Of a DNA stretch of 64,000 nt, positions 27,568-37,393 are shown in pieces. Positions within the stretch are counted from its first letter, which is position 1, and each line of letters opens with the position of its first letter. A program made the translations under genes and the position numbers. The notes under the pieces were generated by a model. It was not told the origin of the DNA and did no database searches. It was given only the letters and a program-made list of their open reading frames with translations. Source of the DNA: JBMNCR01 sp049366695 (lineage in GTDB: Bacteria > Bacillota > Clostridia > Eubacteriales > Alkalibacteraceae); the NCBI GenBank assembly GCA_049366695.1, contig JBMNCR010000075.1, forward strand, positions 1 through 64,000, given 5' to 3'.

Positions 27568-27804
27568 ATGAGGCATAAACTGAAGATTTTAATTTTTTTT
27601 ATATTTATAATGAGTGTACTTTATTATGGAGTACGAGAGATTAATTATAATAATTATCAAATAATAAATGGAGACACTAAAGAAGTTATATATTTTAATT
27701 TTTTAGATAAAAAAACAGAAGTATATGTCTTCGGAGAGACAATACTAGTTGATGACGAATTAAATAATTATATTAATAGTATTATCAGCAAATTCAAAAA
27801 GTGA
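27568..27804 (+). CDS. Small single-pass membrane protein
   Basis: 78 residues. One membrane segment near residues 5-22 (LKILIFFIFIMSVLYYGV), then a small exposed domain (NGDTKEVIYFNFLDKKTEV). No family recognised. It starts 13 bases after spoIIP with an AGAAGGAA ribosome site and ends before a terminator, so it is probably co-transcribed with spoIIP and may be a sporulation protein; that is inference from position. Confidence 0.65.
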   Translation: MRHKLKILIFFIFIMSVLYYGVREINYNNYQIINGDTKEVIYFNFLDKKTEVYVFGETILVDDELNNYINSIISKFKK

Positions 27805-27846
27805 GAAAGCATGTGAGAAAATTCTTAATATGCTTTCTTTAATTTT
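27804..27846 (+). terminator. Terminator after the spoIIP transcript
   Basis: AGAAAGCAT (27804-27812) pairs with ATGCTTTCT (27830-27838), followed by a T-rich tail. Confidence 0.75.
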
Positions 27847-27874
27847 GGGGTATAATTTAAATTAGAGTAATTTG

Positions 27875-27903
27875 TTGTTTGCAAATTATATTTTTGTTAT
27901 AAT
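27875..27903 (+). promoter_or_regulatory. Promoter and structured leader of lepA
   Basis: TTGTTT (27875-27880) and TATAAT (27898-27903), 17-base spacer. The leader then contains a 7-bp hairpin CTAGTAC/GTACTAG (27914-27937) and a second complementary pair AAGTTAA/TTAACTT (27941-27972) ahead of the CGGAGGAG ribosome site. No named riboswitch recognised. Confidence 0.55.
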
Positions 27904-27999
27904 ATTGTGAATACTAGTACCATAAAAATTGTACTAGCAGAAGTTAAAAAGTTGAAGATTTGTAATTAACTTTAACTTAAATAACGGAGGAGCTTCAAA

Positions 28000-29811
28000 A
28001 TGACATTATCTAAACAAGAGAGAACCAGAAATTTTTGTATTATTGCTCATATAGATCATGGAAAATCAACATTAGCAGATCGATTAATTGAAAAGACAGG
28101 ATTATTAACTCAAAGGGAAATGTCTAACCAGATTCTTGATAATATGGATTTAGAAAAAGAACGAGGAATAACAATTAAATTACAAGCAATTAGATTAATA
28201 TATAAGGATGAAGATGGGGAAGAATACTTACTTAATTTGATAGATACTCCTGGACATGTTGATTTTACTTATGAAGTATCTAGGAGCTTAGCAGCGTGTG
28301 AAGGGGCATTGTTGATTGTAGATGCAGCGCAAGGCATAGAGGCACAAACTATGGCTAATGTTTATTTAGCATTAGAGAATAATTTGGAAATTATACCTGT
28401 AATAAATAAAATTGATTTACCAAGTGCTGATCCGGATTTAGTAATAAATGAAATAGAAGATATTATAGGTATTGAAGCTCAAGGATGCCCTCAAATTTCA
28501 GCTAAAGAAGGTTTAAATATAGATCAGGTTTTAAAGGCCATCGTAGAAAAAGTGCCAGCACCAGAAAATAAAGATGATATGCCATTAAAAGCTTTAATAT
28601 TTGATTCATATTATGATTCATATAGAGGAGTGGTAGCATCTATTAGGATTAAAGAGGGTACAATAAAAAAAGGTATGAAAATAAAAATGATGGCTACAAA
28701 TAAAGTTTTTGAAGTCGATGAGTTAGGAATATTTGCGAATACACTATTGCCTATAGATATACTCAAAAGCGGTGATGTAGGTTATATAACTGCAAGTTTA
28801 AAAAATGTAACAGATACTCGAGTTGGAGATACTATAACTGATGCACTTAATCCTACAAAAGAACCGTTACCAGGTTATAAAAAAATAAATCCAATGGTTT
28901 ATTGTGGAATATATCCTGCTGATGGAGCAAAATATGAAGATTTAAAAGAGGCACTAGGAAAGCTTCAATTAAATGATGCATCACTAATGTTTGAACCTGA
29001 AACATCAGTTGCATTAGGATTTGGATTTAGGTGTGGCTTTTTAGGATTGCTTCATATGGAAATAATTCAAGAAAGATTAGAAAGAGAATACAATCTAGAT
29101 TTGGTAACAACGGCACCGAGTGTTATATATAAAGTAAAAAGAACTAATGGAGAACAGTTTTGGGTGGATAATCCAACCAATTTACCCCCAAGTGTGGAAA
29201 TTGAATATATGGAAGAACCTATCGTAAGTGCGTCTATTATGGTGCCTTCTGATTATGTAGGTGCAATCATGGATCTATGTCAGGAACGTAGAGGTGAATA
29301 TAAGACCATGAAATATATAGAAGAAACTAGAGTTGTATTAGAATATGATTTGCCTTTAAACGAAATAATATATGATTTTTTTGATGCATTAAAATCTAGA
29401 ACAAAAGGATATGCATCATTTGATTATGAAGTTAAGGAATATAGGAGATCAGAATTAGTAAAATTAGATATACTATTAAACACTGAGATTGTCGATGCAT
29501 TATCTTTTATAGTTCATAGAAGCAAAGCATATAGTAGAGGGAAAAATATTGCTGAGAAGCTTAAAAAAACTATTCCAAGACAAATGTTTGAGATACCGAT
29601 ACAGGCTGCTATTGGAGGAAAAATTATTGCTAGAGAAACAATAAGAGCAATGAGAAAAGATGTACTGGCTAAATGTTATGGTGGAGATATAAGTAGAAAA
29701 AGGAAACTTTTAGAGAAACAAAAAGAAGGTAAGAAAAGAATGAGACAAGTTGGAAATGTAGAGGTTCCTCAAGAAGCTTTTATGGCAGTACTAAAATTGG
29801 ATAATGATTAG
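28000..29811 (+). CDS. lepA: Elongation factor 4
   Basis: 603 residues. GTPase motifs AHIDHGKSTLADRL, DTPGHVDFTYEVSRS and NKIDLPSADP are present, and the C-terminal LepA-specific domain (IPRQMFEIPIQAAIGGKIIARETI) is intact. EF4 acts on stalled or mis-translocated ribosomes. Standard neighbour of hemW and hrcA in Firmicutes. Confidence 0.97.
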   Translation: MTLSKQERTRNFCIIAHIDHGKSTLADRLIEKTGLLTQREMSNQILDNMDLEKERGITIKLQAIRLIYKDEDGEEYLLNLIDTPGHVDFTYEVSRSLAACEGALLIVDAAQGIEAQTMANVYLALENNLEIIPVINKIDLPSADPDLVINEIEDIIGIEAQGCPQISAKEGLNIDQVLKAIVEKVPAPENKDDMPLKALIFDSYYDSYRGVVASIRIKEGTIKKGMKIKMMATNKVFEVDELGIFANTLLPIDILKSGDVGYITASLKNVTDTRVGDTITDALNPTKEPLPGYKKINPMVYCGIYPADGAKYEDLKEALGKLQLNDASLMFEPETSVALGFGFRCGFLGLLHMEIIQERLEREYNLDLVTTAPSVIYKVKRTNGEQFWVDNPTNLPPSVEIEYMEEPIVSASIMVPSDYVGAIMDLCQERRGEYKTMKYIEETRVVLEYDLPLNEIIYDFFDALKSRTKGYASFDYEVKEYRRSELVKLDILLNTEIVDALSFIVHRSKAYSRGKNIAEKLKKTIPRQMFEIPIQAAIGGKIIARETIRAMRKDVLAKCYGGDISRKRKLLEKQKEGKKRMRQVGNVEVPQEAFMAVLKLDND

Positions 29812-29852
29812 GTGGAAAGTGGAAAAGTTGGTAGGTTGGATAGGTGGATAGA
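29812..29852 (+). repeat. GTTGGAAAG-type short repeat, copy 2
   Basis: Starts one base after the lepA stop. Variants GTGGAAAG, GTGGAAAAG, GTTGGTAG, GTTGGATAG and GTGGATAG follow one another without gap. The last one doubles as the ribosome site region of hemW. Confidence 0.6.
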
Positions 29853-29854
29853 GT

Positions 29855-30991
29855 ATGAAAGATGTAAGCTTGTATATACATATACCATTTTGTAAACAAA
29901 AGTGCTATTATTGTGATTTTTTATCATTTGAGAATTTTGATATGTATATTGAAAAATATTTTGAAGCATTATATATGGAAATACATCAATTATCTAAATT
30001 GCGAGATATGTATAATATAAGTACAATATTTATAGGTGGGGGTACCCCCACCTATGTTGATAATAAGTATATTGTTAAATTAATATATTTAATAAAAAAT
30101 ATTATTACAGTTAATGAAAATGTCGAGATAACAATAGAAGGAAATCCTGGTACATTTGATAAAAAAAAATTAATTAATTATAAAAAAGTGGGTATAAATA
30201 GGTTAAGTATAGGATTGCAATGTTGGCAAGATAAATTATTAAATAATATTGGTAGAGTTCATACTCAACATGATTTTATTAGAAGTTATAATGAAGCGAT
30301 TAGTGCTGGCTTTAAGAATATTAATATTGATTTAATATTTGGATTACCAAATCAAACATTTAAAGATTGGAAAATAACATTAAGGAATGTTTGTGATTTA
30401 AAACCGCAACATTTATCTTGTTATAGTTTAAAATTAGAAAATGGAACAAAAATGTACAATGACTGGAAGGAAAAAAAAATATTTATTGATGATAGTATTG
30501 ATAGAGAAATGTATTATTATACAAAGGAATATTTAAAAGATAGAGGATATGTACATTATGAAATTTCAAATTTTTCATTACCTAATAGACAGTGTAAGCA
30601 TAATTTAGTTTATTGGGAACTCAAACAATACATAGGAATAGGATTAGGTGCACATTCATTTTTTGAAAAAAAAAGATATAACAACGAAAAAAAAATAAAA
30701 AAATATATTGAAAAACTATTGGATGGAAAAACTATAATTGAGGATATTATTGAATCTGATATTAGAAGTATCAAAGAAGAGTTTATTTTTCTTGGTTTAA
30801 GAAAAATACAGGGAATAGAAGATAAATGTTATAAAAACATGTTTAACATTAGTATTTTTGATGATTACAAAGAAGAGTTGAGTAATCTAAAGGACAAAGG
30901 TTTGATACATATAAATAGAGATAGGATATCATTAACTAATCAAGGTTTAGATTTGGCAAATCTTGTATTTATGACATTTATAAATAAATAG
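29855..30991 (+). CDS. hemW: HemW-type radical SAM protein (heme chaperone family)
   Basis: 378 residues. The radical SAM cluster motif is CKQKCYYC near residue 14, with the extra FxF pattern of HemW (CDFLSF), GGGTPTYV near 61, EGNPGT near 94, and the HemN C-terminal domain (REMYYYTKEYLKDRGY, EEFIFLGLRKIQGI). HemW binds heme and helps deliver it; it is not the coproporphyrinogen dehydrogenase. A perfect 24-bp palindrome lies at 30032-30055 inside the GGGTP codons. Confidence 0.93.
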   Translation: MKDVSLYIHIPFCKQKCYYCDFLSFENFDMYIEKYFEALYMEIHQLSKLRDMYNISTIFIGGGTPTYVDNKYIVKLIYLIKNIITVNENVEITIEGNPGTFDKKKLINYKKVGINRLSIGLQCWQDKLLNNIGRVHTQHDFIRSYNEAISAGFKNINIDLIFGLPNQTFKDWKITLRNVCDLKPQHLSCYSLKLENGTKMYNDWKEKKIFIDDSIDREMYYYTKEYLKDRGYVHYEISNFSLPNRQCKHNLVYWELKQYIGIGLGAHSFFEKKRYNNEKKIKKYIEKLLDGKTIIEDIIESDIRSIKEEFIFLGLRKIQGIEDKCYKNMFNISIFDDYKEELSNLKDKGLIHINRDRISLTNQGLDLANLVFMTFINK

Positions 30992-31011
30992 AATAAAATA
31001 GTAGAATTCTA

Positions 31012-31040
31012 TTGACAAACAAATAAATAGGTGTTATTTT
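31012..31040 (+). promoter_or_regulatory. SigA-type promoter of hrcA operon
   Basis: TTGACA at 31012-31017 and TTATTT/TATTTT at 31034-31040, about 16-17 bases apart, immediately before the CIRCE operator. Confidence 0.65.
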
Positions 31041-31050
31041 AATATTAGCC

Positions 31051-31077
31051 TTAGCACTCAACAGGGCAGAGTGCTAA
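31051..31077. promoter_or_regulatory. CIRCE operator (HrcA binding site)
   Basis: Perfect TTAGCACTC (31051-31059), nine-base spacer, GAGTGCTAA (31069-31077). HrcA binds here and represses the hrcA-grpE-dnaK-dnaJ operon until heat shock. Confidence 0.97.
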
Positions 31078-31092
31078 CAAAGAGGTGGCAAA

Positions 31093-32127
31093 ATGAGTGA
31101 TATTAAAGAAAGAAAATTAAAAATATTAAATGCGATAATTAAAGATTATATCATGACAGCAGAACCTATTGGATCTAGAACAATAGCAAAAAAGTATAAC
31201 TTAGGAATAAGTGCTGCCACTATAAGAAATGAAATGTCTGATCTAGAAGATATGGGTTTTTTAATGCAACCACATACGTCAGCCGGTCGGATACCGTCTG
31301 AAAAAGCATATAGGTTGTATGTTGATCAATTAATGGAAATAAGAAAACTGGATGCCTTAATTGAACAAAGTATAAAAGAAAACTATAAACAATACATGCA
31401 AGAAATAGAAAAAGCTATAGAGTATACAGCAAAGACTTTAGCTCAGTTGACTAATTATACTTCGTTAGTTTTATATCCAGAGATAAAACTATTAAACTGT
31501 AAATTAGTCCAATTAATTCCTATTGAAAATGAAAGAATTTTATTAGTAATTATTACTAGAGAAAATATAGTTAAAAATTGTGAAGTGGAATTATCACAAG
31601 TATTAGATGATTCTGAACTAAATAAGTTAAATAATGTGCTCAATTATTTTATTAGAAATTTAAGTGTAAATATAATAAATGATGATTTTATAAGCGAGAT
31701 AGATCAATTAACAGCAAAAGAAAGAAAAATACTTCATGAGATATTGACAATAATTAAGAAAGTTTCTCTAGCAATAGATAATAAAAATAAAGTATACTCA
31801 AATGGTATGACTAATATTTTTAATTATCCGGAATTCAATGATATAACAAAAGCAAAACATCTTCTTGAAATATTTCAAGAGAAGCAGACTATTGCTGAGC
31901 TACTTAAAAGTTATTCTAAAGGATTAAATATTGTTATAGGAAATGAAAATGTTATTTCAGAATTTAAAGATTGTAGTTTATTAACCGCTACTTATAGGAT
32001 TAATGGTGAAACAATCGGTACTATAGGAGTGGTTGGTCCTATACGTATGAATTATAGCCATGTAGTTTCTGTTTTAGAGTTTCTAAGTAAGGAATTAAAT
32101 AGTCATATAAATAAAAACAAAGAATAA
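31093..32127 (+). CDS. hrcA: Heat-inducible transcription repressor HrcA
   Basis: 344 residues. N-terminal winged helix (ERKLKILNAIIKDYIMTAEP, GSRTIAKKYNLGISAATIRN) and the typical AGRIPSEKAYRLYVD. Represses its own operon through the CIRCE element 16 bases upstream and needs GroEL for activity. First gene of the chaperone operon. Confidence 0.96.
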   Translation: MSDIKERKLKILNAIIKDYIMTAEPIGSRTIAKKYNLGISAATIRNEMSDLEDMGFLMQPHTSAGRIPSEKAYRLYVDQLMEIRKLDALIEQSIKENYKQYMQEIEKAIEYTAKTLAQLTNYTSLVLYPEIKLLNCKLVQLIPIENERILLVIITRENIVKNCEVELSQVLDDSELNKLNNVLNYFIRNLSVNIINDDFISEIDQLTAKERKILHEILTIIKKVSLAIDNKNKVYSNGMTNIFNYPEFNDITKAKHLLEIFQEKQTIAELLKSYSKGLNIVIGNENVISEFKDCSLLTATYRINGETIGTIGVVGPIRMNYSHVVSVLEFLSKELNSHINKNKE

Positions 32128-32144
32128 TTTGAAAGGTGATACTA

Positions 32145-32723
32145 TTGAAAAAAGAGGAAGTAATATCTGAAGAAATTAAAGAAGAATTTGAAAAAGAAGA
32201 TAAAAAAAATATCAATAAAGAAAATGACGAAAATATTCTTGAAGAAGAAGAAAATGAAAATCTTGAAGATATCAGTGATGACAAGGTTATCAAATCTAAA
32301 GAAGAGGATTATTTAAATCAATTAATGAGATTGCAAGCTGATTTTGATAATTTTAGAAAAAGGACAGTAAAAGAAAAAGAAGATACTGCTAAATATGCTT
32401 TGGAGAGTTTTTACAAACAATTACTGCCTATTATTGATAATTTTGAAAGAGCTATCCAGTCAATTGAAGATTCAAAAATTAATGATGTATATACAGATGG
32501 GATTAAGATGGTTTTCACACAACTATTTGATATTATGAAAAATGAAGGTTTAGAAGAAATTGAATCAAATAATGTTGAATTTGACCCACAATATCATCAT
32601 GGAGTATCAGTAGAAAATAATGAAGAGATTGAAGATAATAAAATAATCGAAGTTTACCAAAAAGGATATAAATTAAAAGATAAAGTTATTAGACCTGCAA
32701 TGGTTAAAATATGCAAAAAATAA
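32145..32723 (+). CDS. grpE: Nucleotide exchange factor GrpE
   Basis: 192 residues. A long acidic N-terminal part (EEVISEEIKEEFEKED) is followed by the GrpE core (YLNQLMRLQADFDNFRKRT, LLPIIDNFERAI, EFDPQYHHGVS, VYQKGYKLKDKVIRPAMVKI). Releases ADP from DnaK. TTG 32145 is preferred, six or seven bases after AAAGGTGA, over GTG 32136 within that site. Confidence 0.95.
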   Translation: MKKEEVISEEIKEEFEKEDKKNINKENDENILEEEENENLEDISDDKVIKSKEEDYLNQLMRLQADFDNFRKRTVKEKEDTAKYALESFYKQLLPIIDNFERAIQSIEDSKINDVYTDGIKMVFTQLFDIMKNEGLEEIESNNVEFDPQYHHGVSVENNEEIEDNKIIEVYQKGYKLKDKVIRPAMVKICKK

Positions 32724-32754
32724 TGAAAACTTATATTAAGGAGGATAAAGTTAT

Positions 32755-34611
32755 ATGGGAAAAGAAAAAATAATAGGTATAGACTTAGGTACAACAAATT
32801 CATGTGTTTCTGTATTGGAAGGTGGAGAACCTGTAGTTATACCAAATCAAGAGGGAAATAGAACTACTCCATCAGTAGTAGCTTTTTCAAAAGATGGAGA
32901 AAGATTAGCTGGTCAAGTGGCAAAAAGACAAGCTGTAACAAATCCTGATAAGACTGTTATGTCAATTAAACGACAAATGGGTACAGACTATAAAGTTAAG
33001 ATAGAAAATGCAGAATATACACCACAACAAATTTCGGCTATGATCTTGCAAAAATTAAAAGCAGATGCAGAAGCATATTTAGGTGAAACTGTTAATAAAG
33101 CGGTTATAACTGTTCCAGCATATTTTAGTGATAGTCAAAGACAAGCTACTAAAGATGCTGGTAAAATTGCTGGATTAGAAGTATTGAGAATTATAAATGA
33201 ACCTACTGCTGCATCATTAGCTTATGGATTAGATAAAGAACAAAATCAAAAGATTATGGTATATGATTTAGGTGGAGGTACGTTTGATGTATCTATACTT
33301 GAACTGGGGGATGGAGTATTTGAAGTTTTAGCTACAAATGGTGATAATCGGTTAGGTGGAGATGACTTCGATCAAAAGATAATTGATTATTTAGCAGAAG
33401 AATTTAAAAAAGATAATAGTCTTGATTTAAGAAATGATAAGATGGCATTGCAGAGACTAAAAGAAGCTGCAGAAAAAGCTAAAATAGAATTATCAGGAGT
33501 AATGAGTACAAATATTAACCTTCCATTTATTACTGCTACACAAGAGGGACCAAAACATTTAGATATTAATTTATCTAGAGCAAAATTTGATGAACTTACT
33601 TCAGATCTTGTAGAAAGAACAGTTGGACCAGTAAAAAGTGCTATGAAAGATGCAAGTTTATCTGCAGACCAATTAAATAAAATTATCTTAGTTGGAGGTT
33701 CAACTAGAATTCCAGCAGTTCAAGAAGCAGTTAAGAAGATAACTGGTAAAGATGCGTATAAAGGTATTAATCCTGATGAATGTGTTGCAGTGGGTGCAGC
33801 TATTCAAGGGGGAGTACTAGCAGGAGAAGTAAAAGATGTATTGTTACTAGATGTAACTCCATTATCATTAGGAATTGAAACAATGGGGGGAGTTTCAACT
33901 AAATTGATTGAAAGGAATACTACAATCCCTTCTAAAAAGAGCCAAATATTTTCAACAGCAGCAGATAATCAAACAGCTGTAGATATTCATGTATTACAAG
34001 GTGAAAGAGAAATGGCTTCATATAATAAAACACTAGGTAGATTTCAATTGACAGGCATTCCTCCAGCGCCAAGAGGAGTTCCTCAAGTGGAAGTAACCTT
34101 TGATATTGATGCGAATGGTATTGTTAATGTTTCAGCTAAAGATTTAGGAACAGGCAAATCACAAAATGTTGTAATTAAATCTACAACTAATATGAGTGAT
34201 GAAGAAGTTGAAAATGCTGTAAAAGAAGCTGAAAAATTTGCAGAAGAAGATAAAAAGAAAAAAGAGGAAGTAGAAGTAAAAAATACTGCTGATTCTACCT
34301 TGTATCAAACAGAAAAAAGCCTTAATGAATTAGGTGATAAGGTATCATCAGATGAGAAACAAAAAATTGAAGATGCAATGAAAGATTTAAAAGAAAAAAT
34401 AGAAGGAACAGATACAGAGGCTATTAAGAAAGCTACTGAAGATCTTAATCAGGCATTTTATCCAATAGCTCAAAAGATGTATGAACAAGCCGCTCAAGAA
34501 CAACAAGCACAGGGAGAGGCTGCTCAAGATGCAAGTACTGATACTACTGATGCTGATGATGACGTTGTGGATGCTGATTATGAAGTAGTAGATGATGAAG
34601 ATAATAAATAG
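32755..34611 (+). CDS. dnaK: Molecular chaperone DnaK (Hsp70)
   Basis: 618 residues. Starts IGIDLGTTNSCVSVLEGG; ATPase motifs VYDLGGGTFDVSI and ILVGGSTRIPAVQE; substrate domain and a C-terminal acidic tail DDDVVDADYEVVDDEDN. The QG-rich linker region before the tail is normal. Strong AAGGAGG ribosome site. Followed by a hairpin at 34639-34666. Confidence 0.98.
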   Translation: MGKEKIIGIDLGTTNSCVSVLEGGEPVVIPNQEGNRTTPSVVAFSKDGERLAGQVAKRQAVTNPDKTVMSIKRQMGTDYKVKIENAEYTPQQISAMILQKLKADAEAYLGETVNKAVITVPAYFSDSQRQATKDAGKIAGLEVLRIINEPTAASLAYGLDKEQNQKIMVYDLGGGTFDVSILELGDGVFEVLATNGDNRLGGDDFDQKIIDYLAEEFKKDNSLDLRNDKMALQRLKEAAEKAKIELSGVMSTNINLPFITATQEGPKHLDINLSRAKFDELTSDLVERTVGPVKSAMKDASLSADQLNKIILVGGSTRIPAVQEAVKKITGKDAYKGINPDECVAVGAAIQGGVLAGEVKDVLLLDVTPLSLGIETMGGVSTKLIERNTTIPSKKSQIFSTAADNQTAVDIHVLQGEREMASYNKTLGRFQLTGIPPAPRGVPQVEVTFDIDANGIVNVSAKDLGTGKSQNVVIKSTTNMSDEEVENAVKEAEKFAEEDKKKKEEVEVKNTADSTLYQTEKSLNELGDKVSSDEKQKIEDAMKDLKEKIEGTDTEAIKKATEDLNQAFYPIAQKMYEQAAQEQQAQGEAAQDASTDTTDADDDVVDADYEVVDDEDNK

Positions 34612-34638
34612 AAGTATTCAGTGAATAATATAATATTG

Positions 34639-34666
34639 AGCAACCAAAGATAAACCTTTGGTTGCT
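34639..34666 (+). other. Intercistronic hairpin between dnaK and dnaJ
   Basis: An 11-bp perfect stem, AGCAACCAAAG (34639-34649) with CTTTGGTTGCT (34656-34666), 6-base loop and no T run. More likely to protect the dnaK mRNA 3' end or partly attenuate dnaJ than to be a full terminator. Confidence 0.6.
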
Positions 34667-34741
34667 TAATGTTGTTAACAATGATGTTATTATATTAATA
34701 TTGTTACCTTGAAACATGAGAAATTACAAGGAGAGTATAGA

Positions 34742-35890
34742 ATGAGTAAAAGAGATTATTATGAGATTTTAGGTGTTGATAAAAATGCTTCAACAGACCA
34801 AATTAAAAGTGCGTATAGAAAATTAGCAATGAAATACCATCCTGATAGAAACCCAGGAGATAGTAAAGCAGAAGAAAATTTTAAAGAAGTAAATGAAGCG
34901 TATGAAGTCCTATCTGATGAAGCTAAAAAATCTCAATATGATAGATTTGGTCATGCTGGTATGGGAAATGGTGCTGGTGGTTTTGGCGGATTTAGCTCAG
35001 GGGGTGGATTTGAAGATATTTTTAGTGATATATTTGATATGTTTGGTGGTGGAGGTTTTTCATCATCTTCAAGAAGGACTTCTCCACAAAAAGGTGCAAA
35101 TCTAAAAGTAGGAATCAATTTATCCTTCGAAGAAGCTGTATTTGGGATTGATAAAGAAATTAAAATTAATAGAAATGAAGAATGTCATGTTTGTAACGGA
35201 AAAGGGTCAAAAAATGAAAGTGATGTTCATACATGCGATAAATGTAACGGTACAGGTCAAGTACGAGTAAATCAGAAAACACCATTTGGTATGATGCAGT
35301 CTGTTAGAACATGTGATAAATGTAATGGAGAAGGAAAGATAATCAGTGATCCTTGTAGTAATTGTGGAGGTAGAGGAATAGAAAAAAGAGTAAGAAAAAT
35401 TACTGTTAAAATCCCTGCGGGTGTAGATAATGGTTCTATATTACCATTAAGAGGAGAGGGTGAACCAGGAATAAATGGTGGGCCTAGAGGAGATTTACTG
35501 TTGTACTTAAGTGTTGAAGAACATCAATTCTTTAAAAGAGATAATCATAATTTATACTGTGATATTCCGATAACTTTTGTTCAAGCTACTTTAGGTGATG
35601 AGGTAAAAATTCCATCTTTAGATGAAAAATCAAAAAGTATAAAACAAATTAAATTTCCAATTCCGGAAGGAACGCAATCTAATCAATCTTTTAGGCTAAA
35701 AGGTAAAGGGGTAGTAAATCCTAATGGATATGGAAGAGGAGATATGTATATTAAAGTTAAGGTTGAGGTTCCTCTTAATCTTAACGAAGAGCAAAAAGAA
35801 ATACTTAGAAAATTTGCTGATGTAACTGGTGGAGAAGTACATGAACAAAATAAAAGTTTTTGGGATAAAGTGAAAGACTATTTTTATTAG
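34742..35890 (+). CDS. dnaJ: Chaperone DnaJ (Hsp40)
   Basis: 382 residues. J domain with the HPD motif (AMKYHPDRN), Gly/Phe-rich stretch (GGFGGFSSGGGFEDIF), four zinc motifs of CxxCxGxG type (CHVCNGKG, CDKCNGTG, CDKCNGEG, CSNCGGRG), then the substrate domain. Stimulates DnaK ATPase. ATG 34742 follows AAGGAGA; upstream in-frame ATG 34709 lacks a site. Confidence 0.96.
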   Translation: MSKRDYYEILGVDKNASTDQIKSAYRKLAMKYHPDRNPGDSKAEENFKEVNEAYEVLSDEAKKSQYDRFGHAGMGNGAGGFGGFSSGGGFEDIFSDIFDMFGGGGFSSSSRRTSPQKGANLKVGINLSFEEAVFGIDKEIKINRNEECHVCNGKGSKNESDVHTCDKCNGTGQVRVNQKTPFGMMQSVRTCDKCNGEGKIISDPCSNCGGRGIEKRVRKITVKIPAGVDNGSILPLRGEGEPGINGGPRGDLLLYLSVEEHQFFKRDNHNLYCDIPITFVQATLGDEVKIPSLDEKSKSIKQIKFPIPEGTQSNQSFRLKGKGVVNPNGYGRGDMYIKVKVEVPLNLNEEQKEILRKFADVTGGEVHEQNKSFWDKVKDYFY

Positions 35891-35894
35891 ACGT

Positions 35895-35947
35895 TAATAC
35901 AAAAAACTCAAGGATAAACATTTTTTATCCTTGAGTTTTTTGTATTA
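35895..35947. terminator. Bidirectional terminator between dnaJ and the MCP gene
   Basis: A perfect 24-bp stem (35895-35918 with 35924-35947) around a 5-base loop, with A6 and T6 tracts within the arms. Sits between convergent genes. Confidence 0.88.
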
Positions 35948-35993
35948 AAATAATTATATTTGTTGATTAAATTAAACATTTATCAGTTAAATT

Positions 35994-37352
35994 TTAAGAA
36001 TTTTCTACGATTGGATTAGGTTTTTCTTTCTTTTTAGTTTTTTTGGTTTTAAAACTTGATACAGCTGAATTAAGGTCTTCATTGAGGTTATATATTTTTT
36101 CTGACTCTACAGAGAGATTTTGCATACACGCAGTTTGTTGTTGTAAAGTTGCCATGGATTCTTGTGTGCTGGCTGCATTTTCTTCTGCAATAGCAGACAG
36201 ATTTTCCATAATAGATAAAATATCTTCCTTAATACTATTTATTATTTCTCCGCTTTCTTTAAGTTCAGTTACTGCTTTTTTATTTTCTGTAATAGCATTA
36301 GATATATTTTCAAATTTATTTTTTGTTATTGTTACGCTTTCAACTTGTTGTTTTATGGCTTTATCAGTAACATTCATAGCATCTAAAGCACTATTAGAAT
36401 GTTTTTGTAATTCTCGTATTATTGAATCAATTCTTTTAGTAGATTCCGTTGACTGTTCAGCTAAAGTTCTAATTTCTTCTGCAACTACAGCAAATCCTTT
36501 TCCCGATTCTCCTGCTCGAGATGCTTCAATGGCAGCATTTAATGCTAGTAAATTTGTCTGTTCAGCAATTGATGAGATGATATCACTAGCTTGCTTAATG
36601 TCTTTTGCACTTTCATTGGTTTTAATAACTACTTGATCGATACTTTTTACAGATACCTCAGTCTCATTAACTTTTTGGGTTAAATCTTCTACAGTATACA
36701 TACCATCACTAACCAAATTAATAATAGTATTAGAAATTTTATCAACTTCTTCTATATTTTTTGTATTTTGAGAAACGATTTCCCCTAATTCATGCGATTT
36801 AGTTACACCATGCTCTGTGGATTGGGCTTGCTCTGTAGCACCCTTCGCGATTTCTTCGCTAGTTAATAAAATTTCATTTGAAGCTTTATAACTTTCGTCA
36901 ATAATATCTCCAACATTAGTCAGTGCATTTGTTAATAATGCTAAAGTCGAATATACTTTGTCAATTAAGGTCCTTGTTCCAGTTACAACTGCGTTGCATG
37001 ATGTAATTACCTCTCCAAATTCATCATTTTTAATTTTACTTTTGTTAACAATAAAAGAAAAATCTCCTTTAGACATTTTTTCCGATAACCATTTTATAAA
37101 CAATATAGGATCATGTATCATTTTTTTTACAAAATATAATACAGCGAAGCTAAAAGCTGAAGAAATGGTTACAGCACATAAAATGTATATCACTAAATAA
37201 GTTGTTAGTTTGCTGACATTATGTAATCCCATGTAGTTTAACAATATCCATATTAAAATACCTAATATTAGAAAAATAAACATAGAAAATAACATGGCAC
37301 TTAAAACGAAAAATTTAGTGATAGGAGTATTCTTTATTTTATCATAGTTCAA
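35994..37352 (-). CDS. Methyl-accepting chemotaxis protein without a sensor domain
   Basis: 452 residues. Two membrane helices (about 14-39 and 49-73) are separated by only about ten residues, so no extracellular ligand-binding domain exists. Next come a HAMP domain (DPILFIKWLSEKMSKGDFSF) and the signalling domain with the conserved hairpin tip (SIAEQTNLLALNAAIEASRAGE, EEIRTLAEQSTESTKRI; both quoted in part). It would relay to CheA/CheW. TTG start at 37352 lies eight bases after AAGGAGG. A SigD-like promoter is upstream. Confidence 0.9.
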   Translation of the reverse strand: MNYDKIKNTPITKFFVLSAMLFSMFIFLILGILIWILLNYMGLHNVSKLTTYLVIYILCAVTISSAFSFAVLYFVKKMIHDPILFIKWLSEKMSKGDFSFIVNKSKIKNDEFGEVITSCNAVVTGTRTLIDKVYSTLALLTNALTNVGDIIDESYKASNEILLTSEEIAKGATEQAQSTEHGVTKSHELGEIVSQNTKNIEEVDKISNTIINLVSDGMYTVEDLTQKVNETEVSVKSIDQVVIKTNESAKDIKQASDIISSIAEQTNLLALNAAIEASRAGESGKGFAVVAEEIRTLAEQSTESTKRIDSIIRELQKHSNSALDAMNVTDKAIKQQVESVTITKNKFENISNAITENKKAVTELKESGEIINSIKEDILSIMENLSAIAEENAASTQESMATLQQQTACMQNLSVESEKIYNLNEDLNSAVSSFKTKKTKKKEKPNPIVENS

Positions 37353-37393
37353 TTTTCATACCTCCTTTTGTTGTATGTGTATCTACAATACAT

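Noticed and set aside
36043..36636. Long open frame opposite the MCP signalling domain
   Set aside because: Shadow of the repetitive helical coding sequence on the other strand.
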